DNA of 64,000 bases from Haloimpatiens massiliensis (GTDB lineage: Bacteria > Bacillota > Clostridia > Clostridiales > Clostridiaceae): positions 2,045,103 through 2,109,102 of the forward strand of contig NZ_LT854640.1 in the NCBI RefSeq assembly GCF_900184255.1. The letters are read 5' to 3'. Below are positions 40,592-48,714 of the stretch, one piece after another; within the stretch, counting starts at the first letter, position 1, and each line of letters opens with the position of its first letter. Position numbers and translations under genes: made by a program. Under the pieces are notes generated by a model. That model had not been told where the DNA came from. It searched no databases and saw nothing but the letters and a program-made list of their open reading frames with translations.

Positions 40592-41521
40592 CTAGTCCTC
40601 CCCGTAAACTTCTATTATTTCTTTTAAATATGGAATGGAAGGCTGAGCTCCTTCTCTCTGAACAGCTATACTAGAGCATTTATTTCCGAACTTAACTGCC
40701 CTTTTAATCCCTTCAAAACATAAATTATCAGCATTTAATTTACTTGAGAACCCTCCAATGAATGTGTCTCCTGCTGCAGTGGTATCTACTGCTTTAACTT
40801 TATAAGCCTCTACAATTTCTGATTTATCCTCTGAAATCACAGCTGCACCATTTGCTCCAAGGGTTATTATTGTATATTTAACACCTTTTTCCATAAACTT
40901 TTTTGCTGCTTCTTTAGCACTATCTAAATCCTTTACAGTCACACCAGTAAGTTCATAAGCTTCTGTTTCATTAGGTACAACTATGTCTGTATATTTTAAA
41001 AGCTGCTCTGGAATTTTTTTAGCTGGTGCTGGATTCAATATTGTAACTTTTCCTGCACTCTTAGCCATTTTAAAAGCCTCTATAGTAGTTTCTACTGGTG
41101 TCTCAAATTGTGATATTAATATTTGACACTCCCTTATAACTTTTTCAGCTTTCTCTATTTCTTCTTTTTTTATACTCATGTTTGCTCCCGCTGCAACTAT
41201 TATAGAATTGTTCCCATCTTGATCTACAGAAATTACTGCTGTACCTGTAGGATTTTTTTCATCCTTAAATATAAAATTTACGTTTATATTATCCTGTACT
41301 AAGCTCTTAGTAAGTGTCTCACCAGTGCTATCACTTCCAACCTTTGATATCATATAAACCTCAGAGCCCAGTCTCTTTGCTGCCACTGCTTGATTGGCAC
41401 CTTTTCCTCCTGGAACATTTTGAAGGTCATTTGCAAATATAGTTTCTCCTACCTTAGGCATATTATTTACTTTTAAAACTATATCCATGTTCATGCTTCC
41501 AAGCACACACACTCTATTCAT
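40592..41521 (-). CDS. rbsK: Ribokinase
   Basis: A 309-residue PfkB-family kinase that makes ribose-5-phosphate. Seen: N-terminal VLGSMNMDIVLKV, ribose-binding GGKGANQAVAAKRLG near 41-55, and the anion-hole/catalytic-base motif TTAAGDTFIGGF near 250. AAAGGAGG precedes the ATG at 41521. It is the first gene of the ribose operon. Confidence 0.95.
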   Translation of the reverse strand: MNRVCVLGSMNMDIVLKVNNMPKVGETIFANDLQNVPGGKGANQAVAAKRLGSEVYMISKVGSDSTGETLTKSLVQDNINVNFIFKDEKNPTGTAVISVDQDGNNSIIVAAGANMSIKKEEIEKAEKVIRECQILISQFETPVETTIEAFKMAKSAGKVTILNPAPAKKIPEQLLKYTDIVVPNETEAYELTGVTVKDLDSAKEAAKKFMEKGVKYTIITLGANGAAVISEDKSEIVEAYKVKAVDTTAAGDTFIGGFSSKLNADNLCFEGIKRAVKFGNKCSSIAVQREGAQPSIPYLKEIIEVYGED

Positions 41522-41657
41522 AATCTTTCCTCCTTTTATTCCCAAGTGCAAAGTTTCTTCCACTAGCTTTTTCTTAAGTAGAAAATTTTTTAATTTAATT
41601 CTATAATTCAAGTGCCTCTATTTTGATTATTTGCAATTTATGCTTGTACTATACTCA

Positions 41658-41708
41658 ATGTATTATTTAGTTAATCGGTTTACTAAACCGATTAACTAAA
41701 TAATACAT
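41658..41708. promoter_or_regulatory. 51-base perfect palindrome, probable RbsR operator
   Basis: Two 25-base arms flank a single central C. The centre ATCGGTTTACTAAACCGAT has the look of a LacI-family operator. The outer part carries the -10 box of the rbsK promoter, so bound repressor would cover it. The same sequence in RNA could also form a hairpin in the 5' leader. Confidence 0.7.
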
Positions 41709-41728
41709 TATAAATTTATACCTGTCAA
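41700..41728 (-). promoter_or_regulatory. Sigma-A promoter of the ribose operon
   Basis: On the minus strand TTGACA and TATTAT are exactly 17 bases apart, about 180 bases upstream of the rbsK ATG. Confidence 0.75.
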
Positions 41729-41970
41729 TAACTTAATGTAAACATTTAAATAATAACTTTCTGAAAATTTTGTTAAAAAAATATCTATTATAGATAAGTA
41801 TCCAATTGTTAACTCTCTTGTATAAATGTATAATAATATTATATAGGTAAGAGACCAGCTAGTAAAAGTCAATAAGTTTTTATAAAAAGTTTTATTAATA
41901 AAAATAGGCATCACAAAAAATCCATTGAAAAATACGAACAATGGGAAATGGCTCCTAATTGTTTTAGCCG

Positions 41971-43255
41971 TTAGGCTGCTTGTTCTGATTTAGTGTTTAG
42001 ATACATTTTTGAATGTATCTTGGGGTCACGTAGTTCATACTCTTTTTGATTTTTAAGAACAGAGAATATGTAGTTAATTAGCTTATGCATTATTGCAACT
42101 AAGCCTACTTTTTTACTTTTACCTTTCATATTCTCATTATAGAAACTTAGTAGAACTCTATTTATAGGTTCACCGTTTGTATTCTTACGTATGGATGCTA
42201 ACGCGACAGCGTATAAGGCCCTACGGCCTATTCTGGTACCTCGTTTGGACATGACGTTTCTGTCACTATTAAACTTACCAGATTGGCTAACAGAAGGGTC
42301 TAAGCCAAAATAAGCAACTAAATGTTTAGGTTTAACAAAACCTTTAATATTGCCGATTTCACTCATTATTGTGATGGCAGTTAGTTCTCCAACACCTGGT
42401 ATTGAGTAAAGTAATTGTACATTTTTCTTAAATTCATCAGAGATTCTATTGCTATTCATTAATAGATGAATTTCTGTTAATAGATTTCCAATTTGGATTT
42501 CTAATGATTCTATTACTGAAATAGTATTAATTATTTTTACAAATAAACTTGGTGATTTAAGACCAATGTAAACAGCTTCCTCAGCAGCATCATATAGCTT
42601 TTTATAAGTTTTTTCACTATTTGCTAGTCCCCTTCGAGAATTGCTTGAAATGAGGTTAATAAGTTCATCTCTATCAGCATTTATAATTGCTTCAGGACTA
42701 GAATACTTTTTTAATATAGCTATTAGTAATGTCTGAAAATACAGAGCTATAACTAGGAAATATAACTCTTAAATCAGTAGAAAGCTTCTTTTTAAATGTA
42801 GATTTGCTATCAGTAAATTTATAGTAATCTCTACAAAGAGACTTTAAAGTGTAAATTTCAACATCAAAATTAGAAGAATATTTAACATTTTGAAATTTAC
42901 CTATAGTAGCAATGGTTAATGCATCTTTTTTATCATTTTTCACTTTTCTTATGTCACCATTCTTGTTACAATTAGTAATGAGTGGATTAAGGATACATAC
43001 TTCAAATGTATCTTTAAGAAAGTGGAAAAGAGTAAGATGGTATACGCCAGTAGATTCCATGAAAATGCCAGTTTTCATGTTAAACTCTTCTTCCACTTTT
43101 TTTATTTGATCTACTAGGTAATCAAAACCATTTCTACTATGCATAATCTTAAAAGGCTTTCTATAAATTTCACCGTCAGGTGCTAGTATAGCAACTACTG
43201 AGAAGTCTGCTGATACATCAATTCCAACTGTTGGTCTATAAAAAAATTTACTCAT
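41971..43255 (-). pseudogene. IS110 transposase, frameshifted
   Basis: The N-terminal part (43255 down to about 42705) has the RuvC-like DEDD domain: GIDVSADFSVVAI (first Asp), FMESTGVYH (Glu) and NDKKDALTIA (Asp pair). It ends at a stop just after FPSYSSVFSDI. The +1 frame picks up at once with LLIAILKKYSSPEAI and runs through the C-terminal domain (IPGVGELTAITIMSEIG, SKRGTRIGRRALYAVAL) to the stop at 41971. One shift near 42705-42750 restores a full-length enzyme. It may be a mutation, a sequencing error at the A or T runs there, or programmed frameshifting. Confidence 0.85.
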
Positions 43256-43261
43256 ATATAT

Positions 43262-43490
43262 TATCTCCTTTACTTATGAGATAGAATAGATATTCCATTT
43301 CTATCAGTAATTTTGTAACCTTGTTTGTGACACAGGTAATTCCCGAAGGGAAACCTAACCAGCTAAACACAGAATTCTCACTGATGGAATGATACTCTCT
43401 TCTACGGGTAATAATGACTCGATAGAGTCACTTCCCAGGTAAGAACCATCTATCTTCTATTCAAGAGATATTATATCAAAATATTTAACT
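43262..43490 (-). ncRNA. Candidate IS110 bridge RNA region
   Basis: The noncoding stretch before the transposase ATG folds on the transposase strand into distinct hairpins: GTGACTC-TAT-CGAGTCAT and GGTTTCCC-TTC-GGGAATTACC, plus ATAGAAAT...ATTCTAT near the start codon. IS110-group elements carry a bridge RNA in this position with loops that pair with target and donor DNA. Which loops do so here cannot be assigned without the ends. Confidence 0.5.
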
Positions 43491-43861
43491 GTATAGGTTT
43501 CAATTTAGATTTAATAGAAAACTTAATCTAGATATGAAATGAACGCCCTATCGGGCAGAAATAATTAGAACGATAATAAAAAGATTTGTTGTAATGTTCG
43601 TTAGAATAATAGATAGTTTTCTATTGAATGTTATGACTACATTATACAAGGTAAGAAGTAAGAACTAAAAGGTTAAAATTCATAGAGAATTTCTTAAATT
43701 TATATTTTATGGGACTTTGGCACTAAGAATAATTTATACAATACATTGTATATAAATTCCTTAATACGGCAGTCCCAAAAGGAGTTAGTCAATAGCTGCT
43801 AAATTAATTGAAAAAGTGTTTAAATGTGTTAAAATATACTCATACAGAAAGGTGTGAGTAT

Positions 43862-44521
43862 ATGAAATATATAACAAATTATAAACCAAAAGATTTTGCT
43901 GAATTATTGAATATATCAGTAAAAACATTGCAACGTTGGGATAGAGAAGATATACTCAAAGCAAAGCGTACTCCAACTAATCGAAGATACTATACTTATG
44001 ACCAATATTTAGAGTTCAAAGGATTGAAAAATAATGTAGATAGAAAGATAGTTATATATACAAGGGTATCTACTAATAATCAAAAAGATGATTTAGTTAA
44101 TCAAATTGAATTTCTAAAAAATTTTGTAAATGCTAAAGGTATTATCGCTGATGAAGTTATTAAAGATATAGGAAGTGGACTAAACTATAATCGTAAAAAA
44201 TGGAATAAGCTTTTAGATGAATGTATGGAAAATAAGATAGATTCTATATTCATTACTCATAAAGATAGATTTATACGATTTGGTTATTCATGGTTTGAAA
44301 GATTTTTAGGTAAATTTAATACTAAAATAATAGTAGTGAATAATGAAAGTCTTTCACCACAAGAAGAGTTAGTTCAAGACATTATATCAATACTTCACGG
44401 TTTTAGTTGTAGAATATACGGTTTTAGAAAGTATAAGAAAAAGATTAAGGAGGATCAAGAAATTGCTAAGAGCGTACAAAACAGAAATACACCCAACGGA
44501 AGAACAGAAAAAAAAGATTAA
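43862..44521 (+). CDS. tnpA: IS607-family serine recombinase TnpA
   Basis: A 219-residue transposase. An N-terminal MerR-like HTH (FAELLNISVKTLQRWDREDI, about 11-30) comes before the small serine-recombinase domain with IYTRVSTNNQKDDL (catalytic Ser in RVST, near 69) and FITHKDRFIRFGY. This order, DNA-binding first, defines the IS607 group. AAAGGTG precedes the ATG at 43862. Its 3' end overlaps tnpB by 59 bases. Confidence 0.93.
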   Translation: MKYITNYKPKDFAELLNISVKTLQRWDREDILKAKRTPTNRRYYTYDQYLEFKGLKNNVDRKIVIYTRVSTNNQKDDLVNQIEFLKNFVNAKGIIADEVIKDIGSGLNYNRKKWNKLLDECMENKIDSIFITHKDRFIRFGYSWFERFLGKFNTKIIVVNNESLSPQEELVQDIISILHGFSCRIYGFRKYKKKIKEDQEIAKSVQNRNTPNGRTEKKD

Positions 44522-45647
44522 TCAAAGTATTGGTGTTTGCAGATGGCTATATAATCAATATTTAGCTAAAAACCAAGAATTGTATAAGCAATTTAAAGAA
44601 GACTTGATTTCTAAAAAAGAAGCAATGTTAAGTGCAAATAACTTTGATAAATATATAAACAACGAAGTTAAAGTTTTAGAAGAATATAATTGGATAAACT
44701 TATGTGGCTCAAAGGCTCGTAAAAAAGCTATCTGTAATGCTGAAACTGCATATAAAAGATTCTTCACTGGTAAATCTAAGTTTCCAAGGTTGAAGAAAAA
44801 AAATAAATCTGATGTTAAATTATATTTTCCTAAAAATAATTTAACAGATTGGAAAATAGAAAGACATAGGATTAACATACCAACTCTAAAATGGATTAGG
44901 ATAAAAGAATTTGGATATATACCTATTAATTCAAAAGTTGTTAGTGGTACAGTATCAAAGAAAGCTGATAGATATTTTGTATCAGTAATAGTTGAAGAAA
45001 AACTAACAATTGAAAATAAATCTTATACAGAAGGAATAGGTATAGACCTTGGACTTAAAGAGTTTGCAGTTATCTCTAATGGTATTCATAAAAAGAATAT
45101 TAATAAAACTGCTAATGTTAAGGAGATAGAAAAGAAACTAAAACGTGAGCAAAGAAAGCTTTCAAGGAAATATGAGAGCTTGAAATTAAGAAATAAAAAA
45201 GAGAAAGGAGAAGCTACTCGTCAAAATATCCAAAAGCAAATAGTTAAGGTACAGAGAGTTCATCAAAGATTATCTAACATTAGAACTGATTATATTAATA
45301 AAACAATAAATGAAATAGTTAAGCAAAAACCAAGCTATATAACTATTGAAGATTTAAATGTTAGAGGGATGATAAAAAATAAGCATTTATCTAAAGCAGT
45401 AGCACAGCAAAAATTCTATGAATTTAGAGTTAAACTTGAATATAAATGTAAACTAAATGAAATTGAATTAAGGATTGTTGATAGATTCTACCCTTCAAGT
45501 AAAACTTGTAGTTGCTGTGGAGCATATAAGAAAGATTTAAAACTATCTGATAGAATATACAAATGTAGTAATTGTAATGCTTCTATAGATAGAGATTATA
45601 ATGCTTCAATTAATTTAGAAAATGCAAAAATATACGAAGTTGCATAA
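44463..45647 (+). CDS. tnpB: TnpB RNA-guided nuclease (IS607-associated)
   Basis: A 394-residue TnpB. An N-terminal HTH/wedge region (VCRWLYNQYLAKNQ) is followed by the split RuvC: D195 in GIGIDLGLKEF, E296 in TIEDLNVRGM, and the DRDYN motif at 376-380. A zinc ribbon with C349/C352 and C368/C371 is intact. All catalytic residues are present, so it may be active. Translation starts at TTG (44463) after GGAGGATCAAGAAA inside tnpA, suggesting coupling. Family members cut DNA using an RNA made from the element's right end. Confidence 0.92.
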   Translation: MLRAYKTEIHPTEEQKKKINQSIGVCRWLYNQYLAKNQELYKQFKEDLISKKEAMLSANNFDKYINNEVKVLEEYNWINLCGSKARKKAICNAETAYKRFFTGKSKFPRLKKKNKSDVKLYFPKNNLTDWKIERHRINIPTLKWIRIKEFGYIPINSKVVSGTVSKKADRYFVSVIVEEKLTIENKSYTEGIGIDLGLKEFAVISNGIHKKNINKTANVKEIEKKLKREQRKLSRKYESLKLRNKKEKGEATRQNIQKQIVKVQRVHQRLSNIRTDYINKTINEIVKQKPSYITIEDLNVRGMIKNKHLSKAVAQQKFYEFRVKLEYKCKLNEIELRIVDRFYPSSKTCSCCGAYKKDLKLSDRIYKCSNCNASIDRDYNASINLENAKIYEVA

Positions 45648-45785
45648 TCAAGCAATCGTATATATGTACCCAAGGCTATTTGGGGAATTAACGACTGTGG
45701 AGGTGCTATACAAACGAAAGTAGTATATTCTTATGAATTACAAAATCGAGTACGTTGAAGCAGTAATAATCTCGATATGGGTATA
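45600..45785 (+). ncRNA. Candidate omega RNA (tnpB 3' end to element right end)
   Basis: Downstream of the tnpB stop lies a structured, non-coding stretch with ACCCAAGGCTATTTGGGG, GACTGTGGAGGTGCTATACA and a terminal CTCGATATGGG. This arrangement matches known omega RNAs, which overlap the tnpB end and use flanking DNA as guide. The guide would be roughly 45786-45805 if the border is right. Confidence 0.55.
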
Positions 45786-45819
45786 TTTGTCCATATTTTG
45801 AGTAGCAGTGAATATTAAA

Positions 45820-46230
45820 ATGTTAAGAGAAATTATGAAAAAATACAGAGACAAAAATAATTATGACTTAAGCTGTTCTGAAACCATGATTTATGCTGCT
45901 AATGAAGCTTACAATTTAAATTTAGATGAAAAAACTTTAAGAGCTATGGCTCCTTTCAGTGGCGGCATGTGGACAGAAAATGCCTGCGGTGCTCTTACTG
46001 GTTCACTAGCAGTTTTAGGAATTTTATTTACCGACAAAGTAGCTCACAACAGCGAACATTTAAAAGAATTAGTTATTCAGTTTCAAGAAAAATTTCAAGA
46101 TAAACTAAAAAGCAAAATGTGTATAGACCTTAAGCCCTTACATAGAACAGAAGAGGACGGCTGCAACTCTATAATGTATGAAGCTGCAGATATATTAGAT
46201 GAAATCGTTACTAGAGAAATGAAAAAATAA
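45820..46230 (+). CDS. C_GCAxxG_C_C family protein
   Basis: A 136-residue protein of the C_GCAxxG_C_C group, thought to bind a metal or cluster. Cysteines fit the pattern: SCSETMIYAANEAY, then ENACGALTGSLAVLG, then KMCIDLKPLH and DGCNSIMYEA. The ATG at 45820 begins the usual family N-terminus (MLREIMKKYRDKNNYDLSCS). No ribosome site is seen before it, and the IS607 element ends just upstream, so the element has probably displaced its native leader. Confidence 0.85.
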   Translation: MLREIMKKYRDKNNYDLSCSETMIYAANEAYNLNLDEKTLRAMAPFSGGMWTENACGALTGSLAVLGILFTDKVAHNSEHLKELVIQFQEKFQDKLKSKMCIDLKPLHRTEEDGCNSIMYEAADILDEIVTREMKK

Positions 46231-46237
46231 TAGAAAT

Positions 46238-46350
46238 CTTGAATTATGAAATTTCTCCTCCATGACTGGCATAAGAGCTCGGAACAATAAATTTAGATGG
46301 TTCTTTTGCTTCTTATGCAAGTCATTACAGAGAAATTTCATAATTCAAGT
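46238..46350. repeat. Family B palindromic repeat, copy B2
   Basis: CTTGAATTATGAAATTTCTC and its exact mirror frame a centre holding GGCATAAGAGCTCGGAA and TTGCTTCTTATGCAAGTC, as in copy B1. It begins 7 bases after the stop codon of the C_GCAxxG_C_C gene. Confidence 0.82.
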
Positions 46351-46404
46351 AATTTAATACCTTTTGTAGATAATCATTTTGTGAAATATAAATAACCATA
46401 AAAA

Positions 46405-46447
46405 CTGCGCCAAAAAATTAATATTCTCAAATTTTTTGCCGCAACTT
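46405..46447. terminator. Bidirectional terminator
   Basis: TGCGCCAAAAAATT faces AATTTTTTGCCGCA with T-runs on either side. It lies between convergent genes and ends the ABC exporter operon on the minus strand. Confidence 0.65.
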
Positions 46448-46460
46448 TTATTCATAAATT

Positions 46461-47669
46461 TTAAATTTCCTTTCTACTAAAGAATATACTAGAAACTACA
46501 CAGCACCCTATATTTAAAACTACCATTAAAACTATACCTGACAAAGGTGAAATACCATTGTTATTCAAAGTCTGTTTTAAATTACCACTAAATAATGAAA
46601 AAACTTTGCTGTAAGTCACATAGGTGTATTTAGTAACCCCTCTCATACCTTTTGTACCAAATACATAGTATATTAAAAACATATTTAAAATTACCCCTAT
46701 GGTAGTTGAAATAGTTGATGTAGTTGATAATTCAGATATGGTAAAGGAAATTGATGCTACAGTTATTAAAAGTAATATGAAAAACATTAGTTGTCTTATA
46801 ATCATAGAAGCTGCAGAAATATAAATACCTGAATTAATAACATACTCTAAAATGTTGCTAGTATTATTTATAATATATGTCATATTGTATATATATGGAT
46901 AGTTAGGATTTCCAAATCCGTCCTTTATTCCAACAATAATAAACCCTATAAGCATAGTTGATAATACTATAATAATAATTGAACAAATCAAAGAAAGGTA
47001 TTTACCCAACAACACTTTTTTTCTTGAAATAGGTTGTACCAACATAAGTTTTATTGTAGAATCTTCATATTCTTTAGTAAATATGTCACTACTAAATAAA
47101 GCTATTAAAAAAATAGCCCCAACAGTAAATGTACTAGCAAAAAATTTCAACATAAATGTAAAAGAATTTTTTTTACCAGTTTCCTCTGGTATTTTATTTT
47201 GCTCCAAATAAGTTAAAAACCTAAGCTCTCTTTTATATCTATTCAAATCAAATGAAGTATTTAATTTACCATAAGATATTTCTTTCATTTCAGATTTAAG
47301 TATATTTATTTTAGCCTTTATCTTATCCATTTCCTTAGAATTTTTATCTAAAAGAATATCATAATTATTCATTTGTTCTTGCTTATTTTTTAAATATTTT
47401 TCATATTCTTTCTTCTCACCGGGAGATGTATTTTTGTCTTCCAGAGTATATTTTATACCCTCAAGTCCACTCTTAGCTGAATTGTAACTATTCATAAAAT
47501 TACTATTCTCTGTATTTAATGTTGAAGATATAAAATGGTCTGTCTGTATCATATTAACTTTATAATTAAAAATAAGCATTAGAATGAATATAATCCATAT
47601 TATATAAGTTTTCTTTTGTGAGAAAATTTTTTTAAGTTCTATCAAAAATATATTTCTCAAAACTATCAT
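46461..47669 (-). CDS. ABC-2 type transporter permease
   Basis: A 402-residue membrane subunit. TM1 is about 19-38, then a long extracytoplasmic coiled segment (about 45-165), then five helices in the C-terminal half; SDIFTKEYEDSTIKLMLVQP, followed by ISRKKVLLGKYLS, is the ABC-2 signature. Its ATG overlaps the ATPase stop (ATGA), indicating translational coupling. Substrate unknown; such pairs often export lantibiotics, bacitracin-like peptides or lipids. Confidence 0.85.
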   Translation of the reverse strand: MIVLRNIFLIELKKIFSQKKTYIIWIIFILMLIFNYKVNMIQTDHFISSTLNTENSNFMNSYNSAKSGLEGIKYTLEDKNTSPGEKKEYEKYLKNKQEQMNNYDILLDKNSKEMDKIKAKINILKSEMKEISYGKLNTSFDLNRYKRELRFLTYLEQNKIPEETGKKNSFTFMLKFFASTFTVGAIFLIALFSSDIFTKEYEDSTIKLMLVQPISRKKVLLGKYLSLICSIIIIVLSTMLIGFIIVGIKDGFGNPNYPYIYNMTYIINNTSNILEYVINSGIYISAASMIIRQLMFFILLLITVASISFTISELSTTSTISTTIGVILNMFLIYYVFGTKGMRGVTKYTYVTYSKVFSLFSGNLKQTLNNNGISPLSGIVLMVVLNIGCCVVSSIFFSRKEI

Positions 47670-48376
47670 CCTTTCATAATTAAATCCATATATTTTTTTT
47701 CAAGATTTACATCTTCTTCTAAAATAGAGTTCATATCTTCTATATCTAGAATTCTCCCTTTATTGATAAAAGCTACTCTAGTACACAAATGTTGTATTTC
47801 AGATAGTTGATGCGACGATATAAATATGGTGATTTTATTTTCAGATGATAGTTTTATAAGAAAATTTCTTAATTCAATAACTCCTCCAGGATCTAAACCA
47901 TTTGTAGGTTCATCCAGTATTAATAACTTAGGATTTCCAACCAATGCACATCCTATAGCAAGTCTCTGTTTCATTCCTAAAGAATAAGTTTTTACCCTAT
48001 CATTTATTCTATCTTTTAAACCAATTATATTAATTATATCAATTAGCTCTTCAAACTTAACCCCTCTTAGCCTAGCTACAATTTTTAAATTATCCATTGC
48101 CGAAAGATAACCATATAAAGATGGATTTTCAACTATCGCACCTATATTTGAAAGAGCTTTGTCATGTTCATTAAATAAATCAATGTCATTAATAAATACT
48201 CTTCCTCTATCAGATTTTATTAGTCCTGTAATGATTTTTATAGTAGTGGTCTTTCCCGCACCATTGGGTCCTAAGAATCCAAATATTTCTCCCTGATCAA
48301 CAGATAAATTAATGTTGTCTAATATAATTTTGTTGGATATTAATTTTGATATATTTTCCAATCTTAACATATTCAT
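47666..48376 (-). CDS. ABC transporter ATP-binding protein
   Basis: A 236-residue ATPase of the BcrA/LanF type. Walker A GPNGAGKTT, Q-loop, signature YSLGMKQRLAIGCALVG, Walker B LLILDEPTNGLDP and the H-loop SSHQLSE are all intact. GGGGG lies 8 bases before the ATG. It pairs with the overlapping downstream permease. Confidence 0.93.
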   Translation of the reverse strand: MNMLRLENISKLISNKIILDNINLSVDQGEIFGFLGPNGAGKTTTIKIITGLIKSDRGRVFINDIDLFNEHDKALSNIGAIVENPSLYGYLSAMDNLKIVARLRGVKFEELIDIINIIGLKDRINDRVKTYSLGMKQRLAIGCALVGNPKLLILDEPTNGLDPGGVIELRNFLIKLSSENKITIFISSHQLSEIQHLCTRVAFINKGRILDIEDMNSILEEDVNLEKKYMDLIMKG

Positions 48377-48554
48377 AACAATAACCCCCTAATACTTACG
48401 CATATTAATGTCATTATACTTAAAATCCTAACACCTTATTTTTCATAATTTTCTCTTTAAGAAATATATTAATAACACTATTTGTAATAATAAATAATCC
48501 TATTTACTTTATGATAACATATTATTAATTACTTTTTTGTAAAATACAGGCTTT

Positions 48555-48602
48555 CAAAAAAAAAAAAAAAAACGGTATGTTTTTACATATTACCGTTTTT
48601 TC
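48555..48602 (-). terminator. Terminator after the antiporter gene
   Basis: In minus orientation AACGGTAATATGT pairs with ACATACCGTT across AAAA, followed by a run of 17 T (the poly-A at 48556-48572 on the plus strand). Confidence 0.85.
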
Positions 48603-48714
48603 ATTAACATTTAATATTAATAACTCTACTTTTACACATAATTTTTAAGTTCTACATTAAATGAATAAAGGAAAGACAAATATAATTCAATTTTATCTAA
48701 TAATGTAACTTTTG

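Larger units (their letters stand above)
41940..43500 (-). mobile_element. IS110-family element (limits approximate)
   Basis: A DEDD-type transposase, split by a frameshift, with a structured noncoding stretch upstream of its start. IS110 elements lack long terminal repeats, so I cannot fix the ends; the stated limits enclose the transposase and the structured region. The sequence between 41729 and 41940 holds nothing else I recognise. Confidence 0.65.
43700..45790 (+). mobile_element. IS607-family element with tnpA and tnpB (limits approximate)
   Basis: Overlapping tnpA and tnpB genes on the plus strand. At the left, the dyad AATTTATACAAT/CATTGTATATAAATT near 43728-43755 lies within GGGACT...AGTCCC. 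At the right, a structured stretch runs to about 45785. IS607 elements have no terminal inverted repeats or target duplication, so the borders are estimates. It sits directly next to the IS110 element and just upstream of a chromosomal gene. Confidence 0.75.

Noticed and set aside
41708..41941. Small open frame on the minus strand between the ribose promoter and the IS110 transposase
   Set aside because: It has no ribosome site or family similarity, is hydrophobic and A/T-driven, and overlaps the rbs promoter.
43540..43575. GCCCTATCGGGC hairpin as a terminator
   Set aside because: The stem is only four or five pairs and no T-run follows; probably part of an element border or chance.
48556..48572. 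17-base poly-A as a phase-variable tract
   Set aside because: It is the T-run of the antiporter terminator on the minus strand and lies in no coding frame.
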